Shown piece after piece: positions 18,922 through 28,526 of a stretch of DNA of 64,000 nt; position 1 is the stretch's first letter; each line of letters starts with the position of its first letter. Below the pieces are notes generated by a model that was not told the DNA's origin, ran no database searches, and was given only the letters and a program-made list of their open reading frames with translations. The translations under genes and the position numbers were made by a program. This DNA comes from Mycolicibacterium sp. (GTDB lineage: Bacteria; Actinomycetota; Actinomycetes; Mycobacteriales; Mycobacteriaceae), in contig JACJWN010000003.1 in assembly GCA_020637165.1 (NCBI GenBank), positions 372,001 through 436,000 on the forward strand, in the 5' to 3' direction.

Positions 18922-19472
18922 CAGGTCGCGTCCGGTTCGGCGCCGCGCCCGCCCCGGCCCGGGTTGTCGAAGTCGTACCCGAGGAAGGAGAGCACCACCA
19001 GCAGGACGGCGCCGCCCACCACCGCGGAGTCGGCAACGTTGAACACCGGCCACCATCCGACCGACAGGAAGTCGACCACGTGACCGCGCAGCGGCCCCGG
19101 CGAGCGGAAGAACCTGTCGATCAGGTTGCCGACGGCACCGCCGAGGATCATGCCCAGCCCGAGTGCCCACCAGGGCGAGACCAGGCGCCGGCCCATCCAG
19201 ACGATGCCCGCCACCACGCCTATTGCGACGAGGGTCAGCACCCATGTGTAGCCGGTCGCCATAGAGAAGGCCGCACCCGAGTTGCGGACCAGCGTCCAGG
19301 TGACGGTGTCGCCGATGATCGATACCGGTTGTCCGGGGGTGAGCAACATGACGGCGAGCACCTTGGTGACGACGTCCACGGCGAGCACCACGGCGGCGAC
19401 GGCGAACAGCAGACGCACGCGCCGGCGCGGCGGCGCCGGCGCTTCGGCGGCCCGCGCTGGTTCGTCGATCAC
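18921..19472 (-). CDS. lspA: Lipoprotein signal peptidase LspA (signal peptidase II)
   Basis: 183 residues. This integral membrane aspartic protease removes the signal peptide of prolipoproteins after lipid attachment. Four membrane spans are visible after a short proline-rich cytosolic tail. The conserved motifs are all present: NSGAAFS, GNLIDR with catalytic D119, and FNVADS with catalytic D148, plus [14 protein letters not shown] before the second. The GTG start follows a GGGGGC stretch, and the length is near the 202 residues of the M. tuberculosis protein; the open frame continues upstream without family similarity. First gene of the lspA operon, and divergent from ansA. Confidence 0.95.
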   Translation of the reverse strand: MIDEPARAAEAPAPPRRRVRLLFAVAAVVLAVDVVTKVLAVMLLTPGQPVSIIGDTVTWTLVRNSGAAFSMATGYTWVLTLVAIGVVAGIVWMGRRLVSPWWALGLGMILGGAVGNLIDRFFRSPGPLRGHVVDFLSVGWWPVFNVADSAVVGGAVLLVVLSFLGYDFDNPGRGGRGAEPDAT

Positions 19473-19541
19473 GCCCCCATCATTCCCTAGCGCATTCCCT
19501 AGTGCGCTCACACCGCCGACCAAGCTGCAATGATTACCGGC

Positions 19542-20459
19542 ATGCCTCACTTGGTCATGATCACCACCGGCGGCACCATCGCCACCAGCGCGGGCCCCGA
19601 CGGTGCCCTGCGCCCGGCACGCAGCGGCGCAGATCTGGCGGCCGGACTCGATGTCGACGTGGTCGATCTGATCAGCGTGGACAGCTCCCAACTCACCCCC
19701 GACGACTGGATTCGGATCGCTTCGGCCGTCAGCCGGGCGGCATCCTCGGGGGCGGACGGCATCGTGGTCACCCACGGCACCGACACCATGGAGGAGACCG
19801 CGCTGTGGCTGGATGTCGGCTACGACGGCGAGGTTCCGGTGGTACTGACGGGTGCGGCGCGCGCCGCCGACGACCCCCAGGCCGACGGCCCGGCGAATCT
19901 GCGTGATGCGCTGGCCGTGGCGGCCAGTCCGCAGGCCCGGGGCATGGGCGTCCTGTTGAGCTTCGGCGGCGCGGTGCTCGCACCACTGGGTGTGACCAAG
20001 TTCGGCGGTGATGCCGTATTCACCGGCGATACGGTCGGGTCGGTCTCCGGCGGAGTCTTCACGGCACGGACAGAAAAGGAGCGCCCCTACCTGGGGCGGG
20101 TGGCCTCAGCCCCCCGTGTTGACATCGCTGCGGCCTATCCCGGCGCGGACGGGACCGCCTTCGACGCCTTCATCGCCGCCGGCGCGCGCGCCGTAGTGCT
20201 GGAGGGGATGGGCGCCGGTAACGCCGGGACCGCCGTTCTCGACGCGGTCGCGCGCGCCTGCCGGCGCGGTGTGTCGGTGGCGGTCACCACACGGGTTTTC
20301 GAGGGTCAGACCCGGGCGGTCTACGGTCCGGCACATGATCTGGTCGAGGCGGGCGCGATCATGGTGCCGCGGCTGCGCAGCAGCCAGGCCCGGGTGCTGG
20401 TGATGGCCGCGCTCGGGGCGGGTTTACCCGTCGACGACGTCGTCACGCGCTGGGGCTGA
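19542..20459 (+). CDS. ansA: L-asparaginase AnsA
   Basis: 305 residues. AnsA hydrolyses asparagine to aspartate and ammonia, and in M. tuberculosis supports nitrogen use and acid resistance. Both catalytic signatures of the bacterial asparaginase fold are present: [11 protein letters not shown] at the N terminus (nucleophile Thr in GGT) and [15 protein letters not shown] (second Thr-Asp pair). The C-terminal half has the GMGAGNAG turn. No signal peptide is seen. I chose the ATG that gives [11 protein letters not shown]; an ATG 12 nt upstream gives four more residues. The last 36 nt lie antisense to the end of dinX, so the two convergent genes overlap. Confidence 0.92.
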   Translation: MPHLVMITTGGTIATSAGPDGALRPARSGADLAAGLDVDVVDLISVDSSQLTPDDWIRIASAVSRAASSGADGIVVTHGTDTMEETALWLDVGYDGEVPVVLTGAARAADDPQADGPANLRDALAVAASPQARGMGVLLSFGGAVLAPLGVTKFGGDAVFTGDTVGSVSGGVFTARTEKERPYLGRVASAPRVDIAAAYPGADGTAFDAFIAAGARAVVLEGMGAGNAGTAVLDAVARACRRGVSVAVTTRVFEGQTRAVYGPAHDLVEAGAIMVPRLRSSQARVLVMAALGAGLPVDDVVTRWG

Positions 20460-21800
20460 TCCCCAGGCCAGGCTGTCGACCGGGTCTGCGGGGGTCAGGT
20501 CGGCGGAGTCGATGGCGAAGGTCCGCATCAGGCCCGGCCCGGTGGCCCGGGTCTCGAACCGCACGCTGACCACGCCGTGGCCGGCGCCCTGAACCCAGCC
20601 GTGGCCATGGACCGGGTGAGTCAGGTCGTCGCCGACCCGCCAGCCCGCCGGTTCATCTGGGAGTTCGGCGGCTGCGGCCGCCGTGGAGACCGACCCGCCG
20701 TGCTGTTCTTCGCCGTGGGGTTCTGCGCCGTACTGTTCCAGTCCGGGGAACAGCGACTCCTGACGAACATCGCTGAGGCCCGAAAACCCCACGCCGACAA
20801 GGCGGATCGGACCGACATCGCGGGGGTCGAGCAGCAGCCGCCGCGCGGTGGCCGTAAGGGTGGCCGCCTCGGCGGTGGCATACGGCAGCGTCGCAGAGCG
20901 GGTCAGCGTCGACATATCGGACTTTCTGAGCTTGACGGTGACCGTCCGCGCACCGCGGCCGTCGCGGGCCAGCCGCCGGTGCGCGTGCTCGGCGATCGGC
21001 CCGACCGCTGCGCGAAGTCGCTCCACCGTGGTGAGGTCGGCCTCGAAGGTCGACTCGGCGCTGATCTGTTTGGCTTCGGCCCGTTCGACAACCGGTCGGT
21101 CGTCGATGCCCCGGGCCAGCCGGTGCAGGGCCGGGCCCACCGCGGCGCCCAGGATGTCGGCGGCCTCGGCTTCGGTCAGCGCCGCGAAACCGCCGACGGT
21201 CTCGATGCCGAGCCGGTGCAGCTTCTCCTCCGCGACCGGGCCGATGCCCCACAACCGGCGGACGGCCAGTCCGGCGAGAAGTTCCGGTTCGTCGGAACGT
21301 GCGATGACCCGCACTCCGTCCGGTTTGGCCAGCCCGGAAGCGATCTTGGCGATCTGCTTGCCCGAACCCGCGCCCACCGACGCAACCAGCCCGGTGCGCT
21401 GCCGAAGCCGCAGCCGCAACTGCGCGCAGAAGCCCTCCACCTGTTGGGCTGAGGCACCGGACAGTTCGGCCGGTTCGGCGAAGGCCTCGTCGAAGGACAG
21501 TTGCTCGAGCACCGGCACCACCGCACGCACGGTATCCATCACCATGGCGCTCGCGACGCTGTAGACGGCACCGCGCGGCGGCAGCACCACCGCGCCCGCG
21601 CCGATCAGCCGACGGGCCTGGTGCACCGGCATCGCCGACCGCGCTCCGAAGGCGCGTGCCTCGTAGCTGGCACCGGCCACCACCCCGCGCCCGCTGCGGC
21701 CTCCGACCAGGACCGGCCGGCCCCGCAGGGTGGGCCGGGTCAACTGCTCCACGGAGGCGAAGAACGCATCCATGTCGAAGTGCAGCACCCAGCGGGACAC
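20424..21800 (-). CDS. dinX: DNA polymerase IV DinX (Y-family translesion polymerase, DinB1)
   Basis: 458 residues. This is an error-prone Y-family polymerase. Catalytic acids are D9 in [13 protein letters not shown] and D104/E105 in LSFDEAF. The thumb, with helix-hairpin-helix, follows ([19 protein letters not shown]), then the little-finger domain. The clamp-binding peptide QESLFPGL is present, so the enzyme should interact with the beta clamp. A C-terminal extension after it (about 375-458) is typical of the mycobacterial DinX form. The GTG start lies 4 nt after the ileS stop, so it is expressed behind the ileS T-box leader. No SOS box was seen at its start. Its 3' end overlaps ansA. Confidence 0.95.
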   Translation of the reverse strand: MSRWVLHFDMDAFFASVEQLTRPTLRGRPVLVGGRSGRGVVAGASYEARAFGARSAMPVHQARRLIGAGAVVLPPRGAVYSVASAMVMDTVRAVVPVLEQLSFDEAFAEPAELSGASAQQVEGFCAQLRLRLRQRTGLVASVGAGSGKQIAKIASGLAKPDGVRVIARSDEPELLAGLAVRRLWGIGPVAEEKLHRLGIETVGGFAALTEAEAADILGAAVGPALHRLARGIDDRPVVERAEAKQISAESTFEADLTTVERLRAAVGPIAEHAHRRLARDGRGARTVTVKLRKSDMSTLTRSATLPYATAEAATLTATARRLLLDPRDVGPIRLVGVGFSGLSDVRQESLFPGLEQYGAEPHGEEQHGGSVSTAAAAAELPDEPAGWRVGDDLTHPVHGHGWVQGAGHGVVSVRFETRATGPGLMRTFAIDSADLTPADPVDSLAWGSAPARDDVVDG

Positions 21801-21804
21801 TCAC

Positions 21805-24800
21805 TCATTCTGCGCCGAGTGCGGAGCCACGGGCGATGGCCACCCGGACACCGTCGCCGATCTCCACACCGTCGGCGGGTTCGCCGAACTCGAAGGCGGT
21901 CGCCAGGATCTCCCCGGCGATGAGGTCACGGTGAGCGCGCGCCCACCCGGCCCGTTCGGCGGGCACCGCCATCACCACGGTGATGCGGTCGCTGACCTCC
22001 AGTCCGGATGATTTGCGCAGATCCTGCAGTTCCCGGATGCGGTCCTTGGCCCAGCCCTCGGCCTCCAGTTCCTCGGTGAGGGTGTCGTCGAGCACCACCA
22101 GTCCGGCCCCGTCGGGCAGTGCCGCGGTGCAGCCCGGGTCGGCCGCTACGAGGCGGGAGTCGTACTCCTCCGGATTGAGCACCACCTCCCCTGCGCTGAG
22201 CGTGCCGTCGGCGTTGAGCGTCCCGGCCCCGGCCTTGACCGCCTTGATGGCCGCCTGCACCGCCTTACCCAGTCGCGGGCCTGCCACCCGCGCGTTCACG
22301 GTCAGCTCGAAGCGGCCGTGCGCGGCGACATCACCGGTCAACTCGACGGCCTTGACGTTGAGTTCGTCGGCGATGAGGTCGGCGAACGGCCGCAGCCGCT
22401 CGGGATCCTCCACCGCGACCGTCAGCCTCGGCAGCGGCAGGCGCACCCGCAGCTTCTTGGCCTTGCGCAGCGATGACGCCGCCGAACACACCTCCCGGAC
22501 CTGATCCATGGCGGCGACCAGCGCGGGGTCGGCGGGAACCACGCCGGCCTCCGGCCAGTCGGTCAGATGCACCGAACGGCCGCCGCTGATACCCCGCCAG
22601 ATCACCTCGGTCGCCATCGGCAGCAGTGGCGCCGCCAGCCGGGTGGTGACCTCCAGCACGGTGTGCAGGGTGTCGATGGCCTCGGCGTCCTCCTCCCAGA
22701 ATCGCGAGCGGGACCGCCGCACGTACCAGTTCGTCAGCGCGTCGGTGAACTGGCGAAGCTGCTCGCAGGCACCGGAGATATCGCAGACGTCCAGGGCATC
22801 GGTAAGTTCGTCGCGCAGCACGGCCAGCTTGGCCAGGATGTAGCGATCCAGCACGTGCGTCGAGTCGGTGCGCCAGGTCCCCACCCGCGGTGCATACAGC
22901 GTCAGGAAGCTGTAGGCGTTCCACAGCGGCAGCAGTACCTGGCGCACGCCCTCGCGGATGCCCTGCTCGGTGACGATCAGGTTGCCGCCGCGCAGGATCG
23001 GCGAGGCCATCAGGAACCAGCGCATGGCATCGGAGCCGTCGCGGTCGAACACCTCGTTGACATCCGGGTAGTTACGCAGCGACTTACTCATCTTCGCACC
23101 GTCGTTGCCGAGCACGATGCCGTGCGCCACGCAGGTCTTGAACGCCGGGCGATCGAACAGCGCGGTGGCCAGAACGTGCAGCGTGTAGAACCAGCCTCGG
23201 GTCTGGCCGATGTACTCGACGATGAAGTCACCGGGAAAGTGCGCCTCGGTGTCCGCCGAGCCCGCGAACCAGTCGGAGTTCTCGAACGGGTAGTGCACCT
23301 GGCCGTAGGGCATCGAACCGGAGTCGAACCAGACGTCGAAGACGTCCTCGATCCGGCGCATGGTGGACTTGCCGGCGGGGTCGTCCGGGTTGGGCCTGGT
23401 CAGCTCGTCGATGTAGGGGCGGTGCAGGTTCTCCGGGCGCACGCCGAAGTCCCGTTCGAGTTCGTCGAGACTGCCGTACACGTCGATGCGCGGATGGGCC
23501 GGGTCGTCGGAGACCCACACCGGGATCGGCGTTCCCCAGTAGCGGTTCCGTGAGATCGACCAGTCCCGCGCCCCGGACAGCCACTTACCGAACTGCCCGT
23601 CCTTGACATGCTCGGGATACCAGGTGATCTGCTGGTTGAGTTCGACCATCCGGTCACGGAACTCGCTGACCCGCACGAACCAGGACGACACCGCGCGATA
23701 TATCAGCGGGTTGCGGCAGCGCCAGCAGTGCGGGTACGGGTGGTCGTAGGTCTCGTGCCGGATCAGCACCGGTCCGTTGACCGCGGCCGCACCCGTGCCG
23801 TTCTTCAGGTCCCGGATGATGGCCGCGTTGGCTTCGAACACCTGCTGTCCCTGGTAATCCGGCACCTGGGAGTCGAAGCGCCCCTTCGAGTCCACCGGGG
23901 TGACCGGCACGATCCCGACGGTGTCGGTGGTGGCCTTGTCGTCCTCGCCGTAGGCCGGGGCCATATGCACCACTCCGGTGCCGTCCTCGGTGGTGACGAA
24001 ATCCCCGCGCAGAACCTGGAAGGCGTTCTCCGAATCGGCGAAGTAGGGGAACGGAGGAAGGTAGCGCAGGCCGAGCAGTTGCTCGCCGGTGTAGCGGCCG
24101 ACGATCTCGGGCTCCTCCCCCAGTTCCCGGGCGTAGGCGGCCAGCCGGGCCTGTGCCAGCACCAGACGGCGGCCGGCCGCCGAGACGACGACGTACTCGA
24201 CCTCGGGATTGACCGCGACGGCCTGATTGGACGGCAGGGTCCACGGGGTGGTGGTCCAGACCACGAAGTAGGCGCCGTCGAGATCCGACCCCGGCGAATC
24301 GACCCGGAATCCGACCGTGATGGCCGGGTCCTGGCGGCTCTGGTAGACGTCGTCGTCCATCCGCAGTTCGTGGGCCGACAGCGGTGTCTCGTCGTTCCAG
24401 CAATACGGCAGCACCCGCACGCCTTCGTAGGCCAGGCCCTTGTCCCACAACTGCTTGAAGGCCCAGATCACCGACTCCATGAAGGAGAGGTCCAGGGTCT
24501 TGTAGTCGTTGTCGAAATCCACCCATCGCGCCTGCCGGGTGACGTAGGCCCGCCACTCGCTGGAGTAGCGCAACACCGAGTCGCGGCAGGCGTCGTTGAA
24601 CTTCTCGATGCCCATCTGCTCGATCTGGGCCTTGTCGGTGATTCCGAGCTGGCGCTGCACCTCCAGTTCGGCCGGCAGGCCGTGGGTGTCCCAGCCGAAC
24701 CGGCGCTCCACCTTGTAACCGCGCATGGTGCGGTAGCGCGGGACGATGTCCTTGACGTAACCGGTCAGCAGGTGGCCGTAGTGCGGAAGGCCGTTGGCGA

Positions 24801-24969
24801 ACGGCGGCCCGTCGTAGAAGACATACTCCGGAGCACCGTCGCGGCGGGCCACGCTGGCCCGGAAGGTGTCATCGGATGCCCAGTAATCCAGGACCTCGCG
24901 CTCGAGGGCGGGGAAATCCGGCGAGCCGCCGGGCGGTTTCGGATAGCCGGGCAGGGTGCTATCGCTCAT
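21805..24969 (-). CDS. ileS: Isoleucine-tRNA ligase IleS
   Basis: 1054 residues. IleS charges tRNA-Ile with isoleucine and edits misactivated valine. The HIGH-type signature is [13 protein letters not shown] (HYGH), the editing domain CP1 includes [13 protein letters not shown] and the [16 protein letters not shown] stretch, and the KMSKS loop is intact ([13 protein letters not shown]). The C terminus has the long DUF5915-type actinobacterial extension ending in VRVAIARG. I chose the ATG that follows AGGAG by 11 nt; a GTG ten codons upstream falls inside the regulatory hairpin of the leader. The gene is preceded by a translational T-box riboswitch and followed after 4 nt by dinX. Confidence 0.96.
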   Translation of the reverse strand: MSDSTLPGYPKPPGGSPDFPALEREVLDYWASDDTFRASVARRDGAPEYVFYDGPPFANGLPHYGHLLTGYVKDIVPRYRTMRGYKVERRFGWDTHGLPAELEVQRQLGITDKAQIEQMGIEKFNDACRDSVLRYSSEWRAYVTRQARWVDFDNDYKTLDLSFMESVIWAFKQLWDKGLAYEGVRVLPYCWNDETPLSAHELRMDDDVYQSRQDPAITVGFRVDSPGSDLDGAYFVVWTTTPWTLPSNQAVAVNPEVEYVVVSAAGRRLVLAQARLAAYARELGEEPEIVGRYTGEQLLGLRYLPPFPYFADSENAFQVLRGDFVTTEDGTGVVHMAPAYGEDDKATTDTVGIVPVTPVDSKGRFDSQVPDYQGQQVFEANAAIIRDLKNGTGAAAVNGPVLIRHETYDHPYPHCWRCRNPLIYRAVSSWFVRVSEFRDRMVELNQQITWYPEHVKDGQFGKWLSGARDWSISRNRYWGTPIPVWVSDDPAHPRIDVYGSLDELERDFGVRPENLHRPYIDELTRPNPDDPAGKSTMRRIEDVFDVWFDSGSMPYGQVHYPFENSDWFAGSADTEAHFPGDFIVEYIGQTRGWFYTLHVLATALFDRPAFKTCVAHGIVLGNDGAKMSKSLRNYPDVNEVFDRDGSDAMRWFLMASPILRGGNLIVTEQGIREGVRQVLLPLWNAYSFLTLYAPRVGTWRTDSTHVLDRYILAKLAVLRDELTDALDVCDISGACEQLRQFTDALTNWYVRRSRSRFWEEDAEAIDTLHTVLEVTTRLAAPLLPMATEVIWRGISGGRSVHLTDWPEAGVVPADPALVAAMDQVREVCSAASSLRKAKKLRVRLPLPRLTVAVEDPERLRPFADLIADELNVKAVELTGDVAAHGRFELTVNARVAGPRLGKAVQAAIKAVKAGAGTLNADGTLSAGEVVLNPEEYDSRLVAADPGCTAALPDGAGLVVLDDTLTEELEAEGWAKDRIRELQDLRKSSGLEVSDRITVVMAVPAERAGWARAHRDLIAGEILATAFEFGEPADGVEIGDGVRVAIARGSALGAE

Positions 24970-25186
24970 GCGTGGCCGTTCTCCTGTGCCGTCGGGCACG
25001 GGGACGACGACGCGCGGGTGCGCGAGCGCCGCGGTACCACCCCGCTTACCCGCACCCGCCGTCGGGCGGGCGCGTGTCGCTCCATTGACGGCTGTGACGG
25101 GCCCGCCCGTCCGGTTCTACTGGGCCACCGCCGAGGGGTGCCGTTCTTCCGGAAGCTCCCCGGTGATGGCCGGATCGACGCTGATA
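24970..25186 (-). promoter_or_regulatory. T-box riboswitch leader of ileS (tRNA-Ile sensing, translational type)
   Basis: The T-box core GGGTGGTACCGCGG (25029-25043 on the plus strand as its complement) is unmistakable. Upstream on the minus strand a short stem I holds CCATCACCGGGGAGC, where ATC (25165-25167) is the likely isoleucine specifier, followed by TTCCGGAAGAAC. A stem GACGGGC/GCCCGTC and a CCCGCC/GGCGGG hairpin follow. Next to the start, GTGCC-CGAC-GGCAC (24986-24999) abuts the AGGAG ribosome site (24981-24985), so uncharged tRNA probably controls access to that site rather than termination, as known for actinobacterial ileS leaders. The 5' end is set from the TAGACT -10. Confidence 0.9.
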
Positions 25187-25192
25187 GCGCCG

Positions 25193-25198
25193 AGTCTA
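25193..25198 (-). promoter_or_regulatory. -10 element of the ileS-dinX transcript (TAGACT)
   Basis: TAGACT on the minus strand lies just before the first structured part of the T-box leader, predicting a transcript start near 25186. Inferred from sequence only. Confidence 0.5.
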
Positions 25199-25263
25199 GC
25201 GCCTGCCGGTACGGCGCCGGACGCGACGTTCCGACGCATCCCCGAGTGTTCGTCGCAGGTCAG

Positions 25264-25269
25264 TAACAT
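25264..25269 (+). promoter_or_regulatory. -10 element of the mmpL operon (TAACAT)
   Basis: TAACAT ends 8 nt before the mmpL ATG, predicting a leaderless or one-nucleotide leader. An ATG overlaps the hexamer but is in another frame. It is back to back with the ileS promoter about 70 bp away. Confidence 0.45.
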
Positions 25270-25277
25270 GGTCGCCG

Positions 25278-28200
25278 ATGAGTCGGCATCCGGCAGAGAT
25301 GGCTGAGTCCGCCGGAGGCCAGGGCGTCTTCGGTTGGATCGGCCATGCCGTGACGCGTCGGCCATTGCTGGTCATCGGGGCGTGGATCGCCCTCGCGATC
25401 CTCTTGGCCCAGATCTTCCCCTCCCTGGCTGTTCTGGCGCAGAAGGCACCCGCTTCCATCCTGCCGCCGAACGCCGCCTCGGTGGTCAGCCAGAAGGAGA
25501 TGGCGGACGCCTTCAAGGAGGCCAGTTCCGACAACATCCTGCTGGTCGTGTTGACCAACGAGAACGGCTTCACCAAAGCCGACGAGGACGTCTACCGCAA
25601 GCTGGTCAGCAAACTTCGCGCCGAGACCGAGGACGTCGCGGCACTGCAGGACTTCGTGAGCACCCCGCCACTGCGCGAGATCCTGGTCAGCAAGGACAAC
25701 AAGGCGTGGCTGCTGCCGGTCAACATCGTCGGTGAGGTGGCCACCCCGAAGGCGATCGCCGCCACCAAGCGCGCCATCCAGACGGTCCGCGACACCGTCG
25801 CCGGCACATCGCTGGAGGCCTTCACCACCGGCCCGGCCGGGACGTTCAACGACATCCAGGACATCGGCGACCGGGACGTGTTCGTCATCGAGACGGCCAC
25901 CATCGTGGCTCTGCTGCTGATCCTGCTGATGGTGTACCGCAATCCACTAACCATGATCCTGCCGCTGATCACGATCGGGGTATCGCTGGCCACGGCACAG
26001 GGTGTGGTGGCCGGACTGGGCACCTTGGGCCTGAGTGTCTCCAACCAGACCATCGTGTTGCTCACCGCGATGCTCGCCGGGGCCGGCACCGACTACGCGG
26101 TGTTTCTGATCAGTCGGTATCACGACTACATTCGCAACGGCGATGACCCCGACAGCGCGGTCCGCAACGCGCTGAATTCGGTCGGGAAGGTCATCACCGC
26201 CTCGGCGGCCACCGTCGCGGTGACCTTCATGGGAATGATCTTCACCAAGCTGACCGTCTTCTACACCGTCGGCATAGCGCTGGCCGCAGCCATCGCGGTC
26301 GGCTGCGCCGGGGCCCTGACCTTCCTGCCCTCGCTACTGACGCTGGCCGGCCGGCGCGGGTGGGCCAAGCCGCGAAAGGACCTGACCAGCCGTTTCTGGA
26401 AGCGCTCCGGCATCCGCATCGTGCGCCGGCCGGTCGCGAACCTGCTGGCCAGCCTGGTAATCCTGGTCATCCTCGCCTCTACCGCAGGTCTGGCGACGTA
26501 CAACTACGACGACCGCAAGGCGTTGCCGCCCAGCAGCGACAGCATCCAGGGCTACGACGCGATCACCCGGCACTTCCCGCTCAACGCGAGCCTTCCGCAG
26601 TACATCCTCATCACCTCACCGCATGACCTGCGCACACCCCAGGCGCTGGCCGATATGGAGCAGATGGCCTACCGGGTCAGCCAGGTACCGGATATCGACA
26701 TCGTTCGCGGCATCACCCGCCCGACCGGGGAATCCCTCCAGCAGGCGCGGCTGTCGTTCCAGGCCGGAGAGGTCGGCAAACCGCTGAACCAGACCTCGAG
26801 CCTGATCAACGGGAACGCAGCCAACCTCGACATGCTTGTCTTCGGCGCCGATCAGATCGCCGACGTCCTGGGCGCCGTGCGCGGCCAACTGGGGCAGACG
26901 GTGGCCACCGTCGGCTACCTGGTGCAGTCGCTGGCGTTCCTGCAGAACCAGTACGGCACCGGCAAGTCGCTGCCGGGATTCGACCCGGGCAGCAACCCGC
27001 TCAACACCATCCACGGCCTCGGCGGCAGCATGGGCGTCAACACCCAGGACGCCATCGAGGCCTACGACACCTCGATCGCCCCGGTTCTCAAAGCCCTCGA
27101 CGGCAACCCGGTTTGCGACGCCGATCCGGAGTGCGTCGCAGCCCGAGGCCGGCTGCAGTTGCTCGCCGAAGCCCGCGAGGACGGCACCCTCAACCAGATC
27201 GCCGACCTCTGCCAGGCGCTCCAGGAAGTCCCGACCGACCCCGCGGCGGCACAGCAGGCGCCGGAGGACCCGACCGCACTGCCGGCCGAGCGGCCGACAA
27301 CGCCCCCGTCGACGTCCACCGAGACGACTCCCCCGCCGACGCAGGGCTCGGAGTCGATCCCCGGAAAAGAGAAGCCGGAACCGGTCACGCGGCTGCCCGG
27401 TACCCGGCCCCCCGGTACGCATGCGGCCGAATCCGCACCTCCGGGCATGGGCCTCGCACTGGATTCGATCGGCCAGAGCCTGGAGGCGGCCGGCATCAAC
27501 GATCCCGCCGATCTGGCGGCTCAACTCAATCTGCTCCAGCAGGGCATCGACATGCTGGCAGTCGCCAGCCGCCAGGTGGCGAACGGCGTCAACCTGCTGG
27601 TGGACCAGACCAAGCGGCTCGGCGTCGGCCTCGAACAGGCCTCGCTGTTCCTGCTGTCGATGAAGAACAATGCCACCACCCCGTCGATGGCCGGCTTCTA
27701 CATCCCGGCCCAAATCCTCACCGGCTCGGAGTTCAGGAAGGCCGCGGCGATCTTCATCTCCGCCGACGGACGCACCGCCCGCTATCTGGTGCAGACCAAA
27801 CTGAACCCGTTCAGCCCCGAGGCGATGGACCAGGTCAACGACGTCCTCGACACAGCCCGCGGAGCGCAGCCCAACACCACCCTCGCCGACGCGTCGATCT
27901 CGATGACCGGACTCACGGTGACCCTGCGCGACACCCGCGACTACTACTACCGCGACCTGAAGCTCATCATCACCACCACCGTCCTGGTGGTGTTCGGGAT
28001 CCTGGTCCTGCTGCTGCGAGCCCTCGTGGCGCCGCTCTACCTCATCGTCTCGGTGGTGATCTCGTATCTGTCCGCCCTGGGGATGGGAGTCGCGCTGTTC
28101 GAGTTACTCCTCGACCAGGAGTTGCACTGGAGCGTGCCCGGGCTGACCTTCATCATCCTGGTCGCCGTGGGCGCCGACTACAACCTGCTGCTGATCTCCC

Positions 28201-28526
28201 GAATACGCGACGAGTCCCCCTACGGCATCAGATCCGGGGTGATCCGGACAGTCACCCAGACCGGCGGTGTGATCACCGCCGCGGGGCTGATTTTCGCGGC
28301 CTCGATGATCGGCCTGCAGTTCTCCAGTATCGGCACGCTGGTGCAGATCGGATTCATCATCGCCGCCGGGATCCTGCTGGATACCTTCCTGGTTCGCACC
28401 ATCACGGTGCCCGCAACGGCAGTGCTGGTCGGCAAGGCCAACTGGTGGCCGTCGAAATGGCAGCCGCCGGCGCCCACCCGAACACCGCGCCAACCCGAGC
28501 CCAGCACGGAGGTCGAGCCGCAATGA
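25278..28526 (+). CDS. MmpL-family RND lipid transporter
   Basis: 1082 residues. MmpL proteins move cell-wall lipids or their precursors across the inner membrane using proton motive force. The layout is typical: TM1 (about 32-52), a first periplasmic loop, TM2-6 with GAGTDYAVFLISRYHDY carrying the Asp-Tyr pair of proton relay, a second large loop (about 420-870), then TM7-12 with AVGADYNLLLISRIRDE, the second Asp-Tyr pair. The second loop contains a disordered Pro/Thr/Glu-rich insert (about 655-720, PTTPPSTSTETTPPPTQ). The C-terminal tail is short and proline-rich. The gene overlaps the glycosyltransferase gene as ATGA. By position it matches mmpL12 of M. tuberculosis; the substrate is probably the lipid made by the facing PKS/PapA arm. 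Confidence 0.93.
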   Translation: MSRHPAEMAESAGGQGVFGWIGHAVTRRPLLVIGAWIALAILLAQIFPSLAVLAQKAPASILPPNAASVVSQKEMADAFKEASSDNILLVVLTNENGFTKADEDVYRKLVSKLRAETEDVAALQDFVSTPPLREILVSKDNKAWLLPVNIVGEVATPKAIAATKRAIQTVRDTVAGTSLEAFTTGPAGTFNDIQDIGDRDVFVIETATIVALLLILLMVYRNPLTMILPLITIGVSLATAQGVVAGLGTLGLSVSNQTIVLLTAMLAGAGTDYAVFLISRYHDYIRNGDDPDSAVRNALNSVGKVITASAATVAVTFMGMIFTKLTVFYTVGIALAAAIAVGCAGALTFLPSLLTLAGRRGWAKPRKDLTSRFWKRSGIRIVRRPVANLLASLVILVILASTAGLATYNYDDRKALPPSSDSIQGYDAITRHFPLNASLPQYILITSPHDLRTPQALADMEQMAYRVSQVPDIDIVRGITRPTGESLQQARLSFQAGEVGKPLNQTSSLINGNAANLDMLVFGADQIADVLGAVRGQLGQTVATVGYLVQSLAFLQNQYGTGKSLPGFDPGSNPLNTIHGLGGSMGVNTQDAIEAYDTSIAPVLKALDGNPVCDADPECVAARGRLQLLAEAREDGTLNQIADLCQALQEVPTDPAAAQQAPEDPTALPAERPTTPPSTSTETTPPPTQGSESIPGKEKPEPVTRLPGTRPPGTHAAESAPPGMGLALDSIGQSLEAAGINDPADLAAQLNLLQQGIDMLAVASRQVANGVNLLVDQTKRLGVGLEQASLFLLSMKNNATTPSMAGFYIPAQILTGSEFRKAAAIFISADGRTARYLVQTKLNPFSPEAMDQVNDVLDTARGAQPNTTLADASISMTGLTVTLRDTRDYYYRDLKLIITTTVLVVFGILVLLLRALVAPLYLIVSVVISYLSALGMGVALFELLLDQELHWSVPGLTFIILVAVGADYNLLLISRIRDESPYGIRSGVIRTVTQTGGVITAAGLIFAASMIGLQFSSIGTLVQIGFIIAAGILLDTFLVRTITVPATAVLVGKANWWPSKWQPPAPTRTPRQPEPSTEVEPQ

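Noticed and set aside
18922-19245. N-terminal extension of the pseudouridine synthase (and of RarD into 17999-18115)
   Set aside because: These stretches are the upstream gene read in another frame; family starts lie at the TGATG and TTGA overlaps.
19769-19790. Short inverted repeats inside coding regions (for example GAACGTTC at 18909-18916) as SOS boxes
   Set aside because: They lack the four-base spacer between GAAC and GTTC required for LexA binding.
23608-25266. Plus-strand open frame of 552 codons opposite ileS and its leader
   Set aside because: No recognisable domain, and it would run through the T-box structure; ileS on the other strand is certain.
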